Shown in pieces: positions 1 to 14,700 of a stretch of 64,000 nt of DNA. The translations under genes and the position numbers were made by a program. Position 1 is the stretch's first letter. Each line of letters begins with the position of its first letter. The DNA is from Salarias fasciatus. Taxonomy: Eukaryota; Chordata; Actinopteri; Blenniiformes; Blenniidae. The DNA lies in the NCBI RefSeq assembly GCF_902148845.1, contig NW_021941230.1, positions 14,967,797 through 15,031,796 on the forward strand. Reading direction: 5' to 3'. Under the pieces are notes generated by a model. That model was not told the DNA's origin. It did not search any database and saw nothing but the letters and a program-made list of their open reading frames with translations.

Positions 1-3000
1 CCCGGTTTGCTCCCTCCTGTTTTGGATCAATTGTGCAGAGAAGAGCGACAAGTAAGATTGCTTTTTTTTCTTTTTCCTTTGCGCCCGTTGCTCTCGCCTG
101 GCTGCTATTATCCGAATGGAATCAGCACCGAAAGTTTCCCCCATTAATCATCGCAGCGACCGAGCCGGCCGCACTTTTTCCTGCTCGTACGAGAGGAACA
201 ACCGGTACGAGCACAGGCTGCAAACCACAACACAGGAAACACACAAAAAAAAAAAAACAATATGAGAGCACATTGCACTCAGACAGGCTCAGGGACAAAT
301 AAACACACACACACACACACACACCAGCTCCCCACAGTGCCATTGAATTCCCTGCCCGATGCGTGCGAGGCCGGTGCAGACGAAAAGCTAATCCAGAGGT
401 GTGTGGGTGGTGGAGAGGGGGGGGGGGGGGTTTAAGGGGGGGTAGGGTGGGTAGAACGGGCCTGGTGCAAAGTAACACACACAGCCATTAGACGGAGATA
501 GAGGAACAAAGTGGAGCCACTGGCGCCGGATGTGAGGTTGTTCACTTTACAAATGTCCTCAATTAAAGCGGTCAGCGCGGCTGCGATTGCGGCGATGCGT
601 CAGCCGAGCGCCGCGGTCGGGACCGGTTTCAAACCGGCGCGGCCGAGACTTCAAACGACTTAAAGAAAACAAATAAAACACAGGTGGAAAACTTCTGAAT
701 GTGATGAGCTTGCGGCGTCCAACATCCTGCATATGATGAACCAAGCTGGTGAAAACAGGAAGTATTGAATTGATTCCGGACTGGAGGAACACTTTACGCT
801 GCAGTGCTGATTGGCGGTGACCGATTTCAGATAACAGCAGAGCCTACATGTAAAGTAAAAGTGACAGGGAGCTCACGGGGATCGTTGGCGAGTTTCCTGC
901 ATCCATCTGCAGTTTGTGGCTCTGTATTGTTCAAAATTACCCGGAAGAACCCCCGGGAGCTTTGAGAAGCGATTCGACATCAGACAAGCCTCCGTCGCTG
1001 GCGTTTCCACAACCTGCGGATGGAAATTCTGACCTGGAAAACATCCATTGTCCCTCGGGACGCTGTGGAAACGCAGCACGCCACGGCAGACAGACGACGC
1101 CAGCAACAAGCCGGCGAGCCGAAGTCGACTGTCCAGCAGATCAGAGGCAGGAATTTCCCCCCAGATGTGGTCTCTTCAGAGGGGGATGGATGGCGTTACA
1201 TTTACAGGGAGGCCAAGTGAAGAAATACAGACTTTCTTCTATCAAAAGTACCAAACAAAGACAACAGAGTGACGCTTCTGCAGATACTGAGCCGTGCTTT
1301 GATTTTTAGGGTCAAATAAAAAGATCGTTCATTTATTTGTGCCGTGACTGACAAACCGAGCCCGTTTGATGTTTTGAGGACAAATCCAGCAGCCGACACA
1401 GCGTGTTCTGCCCTCGAGTCACTTCGAGAAAGATTTTAAAGCCTCTAACAGCCATCAGAGAAAGTCTCTTTCTGAACAAACCACTGAAATCATCAGCTGC
1501 GAGCAAATGGGGTCCTTGAACGGAGCTGGCTCCGAACAGGGCCTGAAAAGCAAACGCTTCCTGTGAATATACATTAAGAGCTTCTCAAACCGGAACACGG
1601 ACCCCCCCCCGCTGGGCTGAAATCAAACAGCACTTAATGTTTCATGAGGTTTGGGCCGAGCTGGGCTGAGGCGCGTTTCAGTTTCAGAGCCGACGGTTGA
1701 GCTTCAGCTCAGTTGATCAAATCAAATAACACTAATTGTTTTGCAAATGATATTTGAACTGGGAAGAAAAAAGCTGGAGCGCGTGAAGCCAATTCCAGCG
1801 AGCAGCTGTGGAACCGAACCGAGACGACAACAAGCGACAAAAGCACCGAAATCTGTACGCAAACCCTGGGAAAAAAAAATACAATCACAGCTTCCATAAA
1901 TAGCCCTTGTCAGGAAGCTGGAGTGAGGAGCTCTCGGCGGAGGTGTCCGGGGACGGAGGTGGACACGTCCCCTCCCAGGTGAAGAGCCCACGACTGACGC
2001 TAATGTTTCTGGAAGCCTGACTGACACGAGCACGCACGCCTCCCCCGCCGGCGGCGGGAAGGAGTCGCCCGGTGCTGGACGAGGCGTCGCTCCACCGCGA
2101 GGTTTTCTGCGTCCGCGTGCTTCTGCAGGTCAGGAGGACGGCGTTCGCTCCCAATGCGAGGGGCACAACTTCAACATTCATCTTATCATTTCTGAGAAAG
2201 TGAAGCAAACTTTACTCTGAACGTCATTTACATTTTACAGTGAAACTTCCTCAAATTTCTTACAATCTGTGTCTTCAAAACATGAATTCTTTTTTTTTTT
2301 TTATTATTATTTTCCTCTTTCAGGTGAACTTCTTGTCTTCACGCATGGCTGCATTGTGGAGGAAGCTTTACCGCCGACAGCCTCATGCATGACGTGCACC
2401 CTGATCCATATTAATGATTGCAGCCTGTTGAGGCCATTATTGCCAGATGAATACAGGCATTTATCAACCGCGGGCGTTTCAGCGCTCAAACACAAACACA
2501 TATATTATTGTAAGTGGTGTCAATAAGCCGACCTTTGCTTCTTGTGATTAGCATGCCCGATTTGATCACGTTTCCACCGGCAGCGGTCCTGCAGGGCGCC
2601 GCGCTTGTTACGCGTCTCGGTGCATGAATACTGATGCGCGCCTGCCTTCCAGTTCTTATGATGATCAGTTTGATTAATACACATTCGAAAATAAATTTAG
2701 TTCTCAGCCAGACTTGAGCCTCCGCTCCCACGGGCCGCCTCCGATTAGCATATCACATTATTTCCCCCCGCATGCTTCTTTTCATGGAGCCACTTAGTCT
2801 CGCACAAGAAGGAAAGTTCTTGCAGATTTGGTCTGGAAACGAGCTGGGGAAAAGGAAAAAAAAAAAAAAGAAGTTAGTCCAAAAAATTTATTTGCAATCT
2901 GCTGCCCGAGGAAGCAGCATACTGATTCAAACCTGCCACGCAGCTTCATTTACATCTAAATGCAAATGGCGAAAAAAAACTCAGATATTTAATTTTCATG

Positions 3001-6000
3001 ATTGCCCCGTCGCTGCACCGCTCAAATTATCATTACTGTACTTATTTTATATTCAAGGGTTTGGGTTGGTCTTACTTTCAAGGAACTCTGCTTGCAAGTT
3101 CTTGCCAAGCGGCCTTGCTAATTGAACGTCCAAACAGACCCGATGACGATAATCTCCCCTGTTGTCGTCGGGGAAATTACCGAGTGTGTGCTGGAGATCC
3201 GGTAAACGCTCTGAGGCCGAGCGGCGCTGGGGTATTCGGCGGACTGGCCGACTGGGAACGGCCCGCAATGAGGGAAAAACGCTCCGTCTGCTGGTTCAAG
3301 GGCCAATTGTGTGAGAGCAGGCGCTCGGATCACGTCCATCACTCTCGTGTCGATCTGTGGACACACTTGACATCCTAGTGGGAACGAAAACCGAGCACAC
3401 ATGTGTAGAAAAGAAAAAAAAAAAGGATTTATTGTGTGTAGCCGTGTAGCGAGGTGAAGGCTGGGATAAAGATAAGGCTGTTATTGTCTCCGGAGGACGC
3501 GAAAACACATCCAGTGAAGTGAAGCTTGGGGGTTTTTTTTTTTGTCCCTTTGGGAACAAAACTGAGGCTCTCATAAAACCATTCAATTGTAGAGGTCGAG
3601 GCGTGTTTCAAGGTTACTGCAACCATCTTGTTTTGGTTCAGAAACGGACGCAGTTCTGAAAATTAATCTCTTTCACACACACAGAAAAAAACAAAAGAAT
3701 CCTTCATAATTACGGTGTGAAAGCGTGTGTGTGTGTTCCTCCTGGACTGCTGAGGACGTCCATCTGATGGCAGACACCCCCACAGGGACCGCCGCTCGGA
3801 ATCCAGGTTACAGTAACTTTGCGGCCAATGAATGCGAGTCAGTGCCGGTTCCCCAAACGGCGAGCGCGGAGGACTGTGGAGGGCCGCGAGCGCCGCCTCC
3901 CCGCTCCGTATTACAGCTTATTTAACCAAAAGCTTGATTAATTGCAGCGGCGTGACCCCTTTTTGTCTCTCCAACTCCAGCCCCGCCAAACAACACGAGT
4001 CAATACGAGCACTGTAATAATGAGCTATAAAGCGCACGGCCTCGCCGGCGAAACGGCAACAAATGAAAAGCACACACCGAGACGCACAAACCCGGCAAAC
4101 GGCGCGGCCGCTGCTCTTATGACGGCGTGTGCGCCGGCTCTGTGGATGCAGATACGCCAACGACGTGTTGCCTCAAGGTCAGAAGCTGCGGAACGTACAC
4201 ATAAACCCGCTTCCACGCTTCCTGAACGCGTGAGGAAGATTCAGACGGTGGTTTGATGCGAGGTGACCGACGGCTTCCAAGAAGAAAAAAAAAAAAACAC
4301 CAACGAACTGATCTGCATGTTGCACGCGTGCGACGGCGAACGAGGAGGACGCAGCCGGCGAGCGGGCGGAATCACGCGGTAAAGCGGCGGCTTCCTCTGC
4401 GGAGCCGTATATATTAAGACGGAGATCAAAAAGCAGGATCGGCGGAGCTCGTCTCCATTTGACTGCTTCATATTCCGTTTCATCCTCCACCCCCAATCGC
4501 AGCGCCGCCGCCGCCGCCGCCGCCGCCCCCCCCGAACCGGCGCCTCTCATGTGATCTGAGCCAGACTGCGGCCGTGGGAGCTCCTGGGCCCCGCTTTGAT
4601 CACCAGTTTTGTTCTTCGCGGTGTGTTGCTGAGCGTGATCGGCGGACACGCGAGCGGCCAGAACGGGTCTGGCTCCGCCCCCTTCCCCCGCCGTTCGCCT
4701 CCATCGATCACTCTCCGGAGTTCTGACTCATTCCGCCGCTTGCGGAGGTGACAAACTCCCACGGACATGAAAGGGAACTTCTCATTTCCTGGAGGTGTTG
4801 GCATAAATTTTCAACCGCTCAGCTGGTGACTCCGGGAAAAAAAAAAAAAAAAAACTGTTAATTCAGTCATCCAAAAAAAGCAGTTATCAACACTATTATC
4901 ACAAAGTCACTTGACAAATGATTGAAAGGAGGTTTGAAAGAATCTGAAGCTGACAGCTTTTTGCTGTTCAGCTGAAGGCAAATGCCAACTGCTTTTTATT
5001 TATCAAACACAAGAAACGACCTCACAAAAACAACAAAAAAAAAAAAAAAAATGTAAAAATGTGCCTCTTCACTCGCCTGATCGGGAAACGGCGTCCTTGG
5101 GGAAAACGGAGCTCGACTGAGCTCGGCGGGGAGCGCTTTGATTTGTTACAGTAAATAAGCGCGTGACGGGAGACGGTCTTTAAAAAAGTTTCCTGAAGCG
5201 TGCCGGCCCGGTCCGGGGTTCCACCGTCGCTGCGGGAGCCGCTCCGGGCGGCTTTCATCAGCAAATGAGCACAAAGACGGGAAAGCGACGAAGCAACGCC
5301 GTCTCCAATATCTCCGTATCGACGTGAGCGCCGATCGCTCCGACATCCAAAGATCCGGCTTTCATTCTGGGAATCAACCTGTTGCAGCAGAGTACCTGTT
5401 AAAAGCAGGGACATTCCACCAGCCGGCAGGATTTTAATGTCTAATCTGAAGTCCTGAGGGTAAAACCACTTTTCATTTTACCCTTATATTTCACATTAAG
5501 AAACGTAAACTTGCCTTTCTTGGTGTCTTTTTTTTTTCAGCACAACCTCACCTATGAGATTCTACAAACATTAATTAATGTTGACTTGATGTATGGACAC
5601 TATTGATCTGTGAATGCAAAAATATTCAAAATCCATTAGAAATGCGTTAATTTTTTTACTGTGGTAATCGCAAATGTGAATAACAAATGCTTTTGGCAAT
5701 TGAAAAAGCACACTGAAGTATCACATAACAACCAATGAACAAAGTTTAAAAAAAAAAAAAGTAAATTATGCTGTTATTTCAAAAAAAAAACCAAAAAAAA
5801 ACTTCCAGGCATTTTTTTTAATTTTCATTTACATTTTATGGGAGTGGTTTACATGTGCCACTCTGTGGCAGCACGCCAGTTGTCTTCTACCGTTGGAAAT
5901 CATTCAGATACTCAGAGAAAGCGCTGAAACTCTAGTTTCTGAGGGTACTTGAACGCCTCTCCTACGTGCTTCCGTTACAGTGCAAAGTAATGAAAAGTCT

Positions 6001-6874
6001 CTTCTCTGTGGTTAAAAAAACAACGGAAATTGTTTCGAAAAAACAAGGACATTATACTGCGTATAACTCCCGATCCGTTTGTCCGATTGAAACGATTAAA
6101 AAACTGTTAGAAAGCCCCGGAACTCAAGTGTCCGGAGTTATTCGAACGACTCGCGTACCTGCTTGTGTCATGGCGCGACGTAAGCAAATGTCGCACGCGC
6201 GCGTTCGACGCTCCAGCGCGTCAAGGCGGTATCGAACCCGGCAGGCTGGGGCACCGTCAGGGTTGTGTTGGGAGTGTGTACTCGGTGAACTCATCCACTC
6301 CCAAACCAGGAAAAACCTTTAATCTTACGGCCCACTTTCTCTCACTCTCAATTAGCGAGAAGCTTTTTCAGCAAGTTTTTTTTTTTTTTTTGGGAGGGGG
6401 GGAAAAAGTTGAAATGGAAAACAGAAATCTGCATTACGCTGAAAAACTTCTAGTTTGAAACATCCGATGACCGGCGCCACAACGGCCGCTCTCTGTGCTT
6501 TCACTATGCATGGCATTTCGAGTCATGCATCCTACACGCGCACACACACACACTCACGGTTTTTCCTCTTTTTAAATAGCAATCAGCAAGAATAAAGTTG
6601 TGTTTACAGGCGCTCATTAGTGGGGCCATTTTGTCAAGCAGCTCCAAGTTGTTGTTTCAAGTGAGCTTTCTGGCGCCTCTTGAAGTTGGAGGTCATGTCG
6701 GGCCGCTCTCTAATTGGGTGTCAAGAGGATTCTAAATATTTTCACACCCACACGGCAGACATATGTGCGCACACACACACACACGCACACACACACAGAG
6801 GAGCAAATACATCCTGGTTTAATTGGTCAAATAGGTTTCCCTGGCCAGTGCTGAAAAAATGATAAAGCCTCACA

Positions 6875-6909
<35 letters not shown>

Positions 6910-7535
6910 TAGTGATGTACAGTAGCAGGCCCTAATAAGGATTTGTCAGGCCTGTAGATCTGCGAGGCAGTGGAGGGGCGCGAGGAGAGCGAGGCTTCCA
7001 CCGCTGCGGTCGCAGCCGTTTCCCCCGTTCGCGCTTAAAGCCAATTAAAACGCGGAGCGGAGAGGGACGGGCGATCCGGCGATCCCAGAGACGTTCGCGC
7101 CCGCTCCTGTAAGAGCTCCCGAGGTGTGCTGGATTATTTATTGTTGACGTGCCGAGGTGAGAAATGGGCATTATGCCCGGAGCGAGCGTTCATATACGAA
7201 GAAATGGAGGGCAGAACATCTGCCGAGCAAACGCTGATTCATTCAGGATACTCCTTCATTTCCACTCATTACACTCCTATAAGTGTCGATGGAGTCACAC
7301 ACGGATCTGTGTGTGTGTGGTCGAGAAAGTAAGGGAATTTGGGAATGCTTAGGATAAAAAAAAAAGGCACATAATGAAATATTTTTCCCATTTACCAAGT
7401 ACAGAAATTTGATTTCAATGCTTAAATGTCCAAACTTTCTCATTTCCCAGTAGGAAGCTGGAACGCTGCCCCCTCCAGGTCGCTGCTGATCATTACACAT
7501 AGAGACTTTCCCGATTCTCAGTTTGGACCGTTGAG
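1..7535. other. Gene-free intergenic region, left part
   Basis: I see no exon with coding similarity to a known family. Open frames here are short and cross poly(A/T), (CA)n and G-run tracts. The sequence holds small (CA)n arrays (about 303-322, 6770-6800, 6871-6907), a G run near 418-430 and several AT-rich blocks with TAAT-type cores, for example 2395-2475 and 2925-3065. Those blocks could be regulatory, but conservation cannot be judged from one sequence. Confidence 0.6.
6871..6907. repeat. (CA)n microsatellite
   Basis: About 18 CA units with one interruption near the left end. Confidence 0.95.
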
Positions 7536-8700
7536 CTAGGGGTGTGCAATATGACGATATTAGATCGTTAAGGATTGTAAGGTCGGGACGAGCTCATAGA
7601 TCAGAAATATCGTTAAATCGTCTATAATAAAAATAAATAATAAAAATAAAAAAGCTGGTTTACAGCAGCAGTATGGGATCTACCAGAGACCAGCCGCCAT
7701 GGAAACACCCTGACAAGCTCAAGGGAGAGACGCTGAAGCTAGCACCGTTCCTAACGCTAGCTAGCGAGCTAACGCTAGCTAGCGAGCTAACGCTAGCTAG
7801 CGAGCTAACGCTAGCGGTTCACAAGCTAGCATGAGGGATTTTATATACAACAAATCAAAAAAATGTGACAAGACACTTAATAGCTGAAATGGCCCTTTTG
7901 CCTAATAACTACTGGGATGTCTTTGATTTAATGGGATTACGAGGCAGTGCATTTCAATGGAGACAGAGCCCTCTTGTGGTCATATGGCGCAACTGCAATA
8001 GAAAAAGATAAATCTACGACGTCACGTGTAATCGGTTCCACGTCGGTTAGAAGTCCCGGTTACACCTGTAGAAAAAACTGTAAACGTTGACACCCCTAGA
8101 AAGAAGTAACTGAAGCAGTTACTTGTTACCTCGCTCAAGACATGGTTCCCATTAAAACTGTGCTAAAAAGCTATTTGGTGTGTTTAGTTTTTTGTGTTAC
8201 GAAAGTGTACTTTATTGTTGTTCATGACCCTGAACCTCATTTTAAAAAGGAGATAAAAGCTTAGATCTCTGAACAAAAAAAATATTGTTCTCAAGTATTA
8301 TTCACTCAGGTTATAGACATTAAAGTTAAATCGTTTTTTTTTCTAAATTGTTGCCCTTTAAGCGGTAACCAGCTAAGTTTGCATTTTTATTTGTCCTTTT
8401 TAATAAGCTATTTGGTGTGTTTAGTTTTTGTGTTACAAAAGTGCAGTCTGTTGCTGTTCATTACTTATGTTTGTGTTCATTGCACATTTTGATTAGAAAA
8501 AAAAACTATTTAAATCAAAACCAGTTTCTTTGGATTAACACATTTTCTAGGTTTTATATGTTTAACGTTGGGGAAAAATGGTCCAATTTGCAAATTAGTC
8601 GAGAAAAATCAACGTAAAAAAGAATCATGATAAAATCGTGATCGTGATTTTGATTTTAAAAAATCGTGATATGACATTTCTGCCATATCGCCCACGTCCA
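7536..8700. mobile_element. hAT-like non-autonomous DNA element(s), composite
   Basis: The left edge carries GGGGTGTGCAATATGACG. The right edge, read on the minus strand, carries GTGGGCGATATGGCAG followed by ATCACGAT-type sequence. Ends of this GGGCGATATGG type are common in teleost hAT-derived MITEs. An inner inverted pair, CTAGGGGTGT at 7536 and ACACCCCTAG ending at 8098, suggests a second element or a nested insertion. The interior has an 18-bp tandem repeat and a 237-bp-spaced direct repeat (copies at 8168 and 8405). No transposase frame is visible and no convincing 8-bp target duplication was found, so family and exact ends are tentative. Confidence 0.5.
7752..7816. repeat. 18-bp tandem repeat rich in GCTAGC
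   Basis: About 3.5 copies of CTAACGCTAGCTAGCGAG lie inside the hAT-like region. The unit is partly self-complementary because GCTAGCTAGC is a palindrome. Confidence 0.9.
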
Positions 8701-11700
8701 ACACAAACAGCCGCCCGGTCTCTGGGATGAAGATGTGGGAGGAAGAGGCGGCAGAAGGACGTCCGCTGTGTTCTCTTCACCGTTCCTCGTTTCGGCACAC
8801 AGACTTATTTATGTCGGTCCATAAAAGTCGAGCGCGGATGAAAAAAAAAAAAAAGGTGCAGGAAAACAGTCCGACTCGAAAGGTAAGTCGGAGAATGAAT
8901 GTACTGGAGGGGCGGGAAGCAGTGCATTGTGGTCCTTTAACGTCTTTAAAGTGTGCGCACTCTTTTGCAAATCAGTCAAAGCCGATTGTGTTCGTGGCGA
9001 CAAAAGACTCCTCGGGAGCGTCTGTGGAGATTTCTTATTAGCACCGAGGAAACCTTTCTGAGTTCTCTGCCGGGCTGAGTGGGCACAAATCTCATCAGCT
9101 GTCAGCGGCGCTCGCTCGGCCTTTTCTTCTTTAAAAAGTCCCTCTGCTCTCTCGGCGAGGGAACAACGGCGCCGTGACGCAGGAGAGCTGCAACACGTCC
9201 CGATTCTACATCTATCGCGGGCCTCGAAGCAAGCCGCCGTCGTTACCGGACGCAAAAGTTCCGTCGGGGACGGGCGGCGCCGCCGACCCGATGTTTCCTT
9301 CCACGGCGCCATTATCGCAACTTATCCACCTCTCTGAAATTGCCCTCTGTCTGCGGAAATTAATGACGGGCATTTGTACGGTGACAGGCGGCGCCCAATA
9401 CGACTGTAATCTCCCCCCAACTGTGTCGCGCCGCGGCGGAGGACGCCGGGCGAACAAATGGGGGGACGGCGAGGCTCGCCATCAGTCGGCGGCGACGGCT
9501 GAAGGACGAGACGAGGGCAGATTTACAAGCCAGGACGAGAAAACAATCTCCCCGCTGTGTTGTGTTTCTTTTTTTTTTTTTTCTTTTTAATTATGTGATT
9601 CATTTAGAAATGGAAATTCGAAGGTGACAAAGACGACAGCGTGGCGAGGGAAAAGCACTTTTTAATGTGACGCGATAAATACGGGTTTGGAGGTCGAAGA
9701 CGGAGGAAAGTTTTTTTTTTTCTCAGCTCATCGTTTGATTCGCTAACCTTGACAGAGGTGGTGGGAAAAAAAAACGAGTGTTCTGGAAAGATGAGAAAAC
9801 ACTGAACGCCTTCAGCAGAGGCACGTCATTTTGAAGCTTTCTGAACTCGCCACATGATCGTTAAAACGCGGATCTGAAATCAGACCCGCATCTGAAATCT
9901 GCTCCGCAGAATCACCGGCCGGGCCGAGAACGAACCCGAACGTCTCGGCCGGGTTCAGACGTGACGCAGCGGCGCCGGCAGGAATCCGCCAAGTGAAATA
10001 AGCAACGCCGCCGCCGCTCCGGCCTGAAGATTGTGTTCACGTGGCAGCTCATCACTCCGAGGGAGAAGCTGCCGGCGAAAACATGTTTTCAAGGCCTTCA
10101 AACTGAGGAGACTGTAAAGCTACTGGAGCACAGAGCCGGCTCAATTCTAATCTGGAATGGGAAAAAGAAAAAACAGCTTTAACTTAAAGGAGGAATTTCT
10201 GACTGTCTGTTCTTCAGAGAAACGACAACTTGTGTTGAAAACACACATGATCTGAGCTCCGTTTCATAACTGAACCGTAAACAGCAGAGCAGGACGGCGT
10301 GGGAGAGAGAGGCTGGACCTCTCCCCAGCCGGCTGCCACATCTTTTATTCGTCCTCCGCTGACGATGGGACCGGCGGACCGGTGGCGGCCCGCTGAGCGC
10401 ATCCGTCCGTTCATGTGTGAGAGGGGTTCATGTTGATGTCTGCGAGTCGAGCTGCTGCCGGAACCGCGGTGACAAATGGGAAATTTGGGACTCGAGTCGT
10501 TCGTCTCACTTATGTGACTGCGGGCCGGTCGCGTTGATGAGCCGGAAAGCAGCAAAAAAAAAAAAAAAAATACCGAAAAGAAAGAAGAAGAAAGAAAAGT
10601 GACGTGGGTGCAGCCGCCTCCGCCGCACCGAAAGATCCGATTTCTGTCTGACAGCCTCGGCTTGTTTATTCCTCATAGTGGCGGAAAGTGATGGACAGTG
10701 AAGTGCGATCATGAGCTCACGTGGAGAACTCAGACGGCGGAGATTCATCAGGAAACGCGAGGATTGCTTTTTGCCCGATCCCCGAGCCGCCTGTCTCCGG
10801 CTCTCACCTTGATAGCGGCTCCAGAAAAGAAGAAGACGACATAATAAAATGAAACGGAAGGGGGTGCAGAGAGCGGGGGGGGGGGGGGGGGGCTGCTTCC
10901 TGTTTCCTGGCAACGCGCCTCTGGAGAGGGGTGTGTGAGTGAGAGTGTATGAGTGTGTGTGTCTCTGTAGGCCACTGTGAGAGCAAGCGGGGCGCGTTTC
11001 TCCGTGCATCCGGGTCCGTTTCTCGCACAAGAAGCGGGAACTCGGCGCTTCCGAGTTCCAATTAGAGGCGGGACGCGTCGGCCATAAATCACCGGCGCTC
11101 AGGCGGCCGCCGACAGCCACAGACAGCGCCGCTCATCAGGGGCGATCCTTCAGCGCCAATGTAAAAGACGTGGCCGAACGGGCGAAGTGAAAAGCGAGTG
11201 TTTTAACGTCTCGCGGAGCCGTCTGCGACGCCGACCGGAGCTCAGGCTCGGGGCAAACTGTTGAGCACCAACAAGCACCCCGTCCTGCCAGGATTAGCTG
11301 AATAATACGAGATGGCAACTCGAATTTCCAAAGCTTATTGGTGGGAAATGTTTATCTCCCGGCGTCGCTCTCTCTCTCTCTCTTTCATTCTTTTGTCACT
11401 TTTGTTTGTCACAATAAACAATGCGCGCCGTCATAATTCCCGCCTGCGAGGCGCAGCGTGAAGGAACACACTGTATTACAGTATAAAGAGGATTAGCGGG
11501 CTTCGCCGGGTTCCGAGTCGTCCTGCGGCTCGGCCGTGTTTCGGCTCGTCTTCAAACGGGGCGTAGCCAAGAGACAAAGGCGCCGGCACGAAAGCGTGAA
11601 ATATAAACATATATTCCACACGAGCGCAGGAAAAGGGAACTTTGCCACTGTTCTCCCAGGTTCCCCCCCCCCCCCCAGCAGACCTTTAACAATGCGGCGT

Positions 11701-14700
11701 GTAAATGGAGCCTGATTTGACGCCCTTTCGCCCGGCGGCCGCCGGCCGCGGTGTCACGGGACATTTGCCGGTTATTCCGGACGTGCGCGGCCTGAAAAGG
11801 TCTGTGTCGCAGGGCATCGGCTCAGGCGCCCGCCGAGCCTCGCGCCGACGGGAGCGCTCCGGCGCGGAACGGACCGATCGCCGCCGACCTGTTGTTGTTT
11901 CTGGATGCTGAAAACACTCCGAGCCGAGGCGAAGGAGGGCTTGATTGGGTTCGCCAACATGCGTTTGGCGGCCAAGATAAAGTTTCCAATGCTTGCAGAA
12001 CAAAGGCGCGTGTTCAGAGAGAAAGCCTCAAAGCGGGGGGTTTTTTTTTCTTTAAAAAGCAGGATTGTGTTCATCTTATCTGCACTTCCACATTCTGCCG
12101 ACCACTTTTTTTTTTTTTTCCCCCTCTCTCAATAAGCACACGCAGGTCGGGGGTTCGTGCTCGGCGAGGGAAACGTTTGATTCGAGATTAAAAAAAAAAA
12201 AATCTTAACGCGAGTCGACGCTGAAAAGACTCTCACTCCAAAACGTTCCGTCAAACGTAATCAAAGTTGCCATTTGTCTGGTTTTTTTTGTTGTTTTTTT
12301 AATCTTCCCATCCTTGTTTATCTCACTCCGACAGCCAATCGCCTATTAGTCTGAGACAAACCCAATAGGAATCAGCGCCACTTTCTAAAGAGGTTTTTAA
12401 TCGACAGGATCGTTTGCGGCTCACCCGTACATTTGTCCGATCTCATTCATTCATCCTGGTAACATCTGCAATGCAGCACTTTAAAGTCTTCACAACTTCT
12501 CCGTTTGTTACGCAACAGATTGTCTTATTATGTAAAAGTAACTCTGAAAATAATTTTTAAAAATACATCTCGCCAGTTCATCACCGGGGAAACACAGAGA
12601 GCCGGAAAACCGCGAGCAATTTAGGGCCGCCGTGTAAAACCTGGCGGTTTAAACATGGCCGCAGCAACAGACTCATAATCTCCTCTTCACCAAAGAAGCT
12701 CAAAGAAACTCTGTTTTTCTGCAGACTCATTAGTTTTAACTGACTTGAGTTGGGAAATTACTGAAAGGAGTCTATAAACATGTGATCCAGATAACAGTGG
12801 TGTGAAATTAATTAATCAGCCAGTGGAACAAACAGTTATTCGGCGTTTCCTGCAGGAGACGCCGCCGCCGCCGCCGCCACGGCATGAGTTTGCATTTGAA
12901 CTTAATCAGATAATGACTTCCCAGACGAGAGGAGGGGGGGGTGGGTTTGTGAGTCGGAGTCACTCTGGGTCACCCCTGGAGGTCCAGAGTCTCACTCCGC
13001 AGATGGAGACGAGGTGAATCTTTCTTTTTTTTCTTAATTTACAGCCAGAAATCAGTTTACCGACAACAAACACGCAAAGCTCACAGGGCAGGTCGATTAC
13101 CGAGAGGGAAAAAAAGCCTCCATTACGACCGCATCCCCTCGCACGCCATCTGCAGTTCAGGCCTGTTGCCTCCTCGCCGTCAGGAGCTTAATTATCCCGT
13201 CGCCGAGGCGTCCCAGCCGGCCTCCGTGCACTTTACGCCATGATCACACGCCTGGGCATTGGGCAGCTGGTACATTCTCAAAGCAATGAGTCACAGCAGA
13301 TGAAAACGTTTCGCACTCAAACAGGGGCAGGCCGAGATAATGGCCGACGCCGGCGCAGAGGACGGGAGCGGGGGGAACCGGATGTTTGCGGCTGATGAAT
13401 GAGGCGAAAGACAATCACACTGCTGAGTTTACTCATCTTTCCTGATGTGTGTGCGTGTGTGTGTGTTGGTTTATGTACAGTATTCATGAGGAGCAAACAA
13501 TCTCCTGAAGGGAGGGACCCCACATCCAAGCGCTGGTTCTCCCTCTTCATTTGTTTACGCCTCGTGTATCCAGAGCTCGCCGGCCCTCACACACACATAC
13601 ACGCACACACACACACACACTGGCATTCGCAGCCTTGTTAAAACCCCCCCAAGGTTATTTCACATGAGGCGAGCTGCGCGTCGCTCGGCGCTACCATTCC
13701 TTATTTATGCGGCACCTCGGGCTAGCTGTCAGCCGGCGCGGCGCTCCCAACAGCGACGCCGCCGATCTCAAACAACAACTCCATCCCAGCCGCACGGCCT
13801 CCTCCAACCGCAAACGCCCCCACCCTGCTTTCCTCCTCCTTCTCCACTGCTGCGCAGCACATCATTAGAGCCGCAGGAGCTGGTTAACTCTTGCTGCGGA
13901 GTTTATCAATCCTGACCCGTTCCCGATCGATCGATTCCGCGCGATCGAAGTGCGAACGCCGCGCTAATGCGGCCCGTTTGATTAACCATCGGCAGGAGGA
14001 GCGCCGTCCGTCCATTTCTCCGATCCGCACCACCCGAGACACACTCGTCACACGCTAAATATCCGCAATCATTACCGCTAATGTGGGGGTGAAGTCTTGA
14101 ACGCAACAACAAAGTATGATTTCCACCAGAAACACACTCAATCCAGATTGATGGTAATTCGCTTTTAAATTCGCCACAGTTCATCATTATTGACCCCGGC
14201 CGCCTTCACCGCTGGAAGAAGTCGGTTCATGAGTGTGATGCAGCTCGTTTGGTCAGCATTTCACAGCTGAGCCCAAAAAAACCTCGAGCCAAAAACCCGG
14301 ACTGAAAGCCTGATCGATGGTCCGATACCTTCAGGGACAGCCTGGTCCTCTACGTACGCCGACGGGCGGAACCATCATGAGCCATCCTTAACGCTGAGAT
14401 CGTCCACTTTTTCGGCTTGGAACAAAAACGCCAGCCGCTGAGTGAACTTTCTGCCTTTTCGACGGCGAATCGCGGGGATCGACCCCCCGAGGTGCAAACA
14501 ATGCTGCGGCTTCCTGGGAACAAGCGGCGGAATAAAGGTCGGCCTGGTGGACTGACGAGCGATCGCTATGCAGACAGAGATATCAGACGCACGCGTCGCC
14601 GGATCCCGCGGCGCCGCTCCCGCGTGCGCCGAGGTTCAAATGCTTTAAATGCCGTGCCTTTCAAAAGCAGCGGCTTCATAATACCAAGTCATTATCCATG

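Noticed and set aside
3-320. Short frames near the left edge
   Set aside because: They span poly(A) and CA tracts and have no coding signature.
10506-11120. 204-codon minus-strand frame
   Set aside because: Arg/Ser/Pro-rich composition across a G run and a TG array, overlapped by other equally long frames. No domain is recognised.
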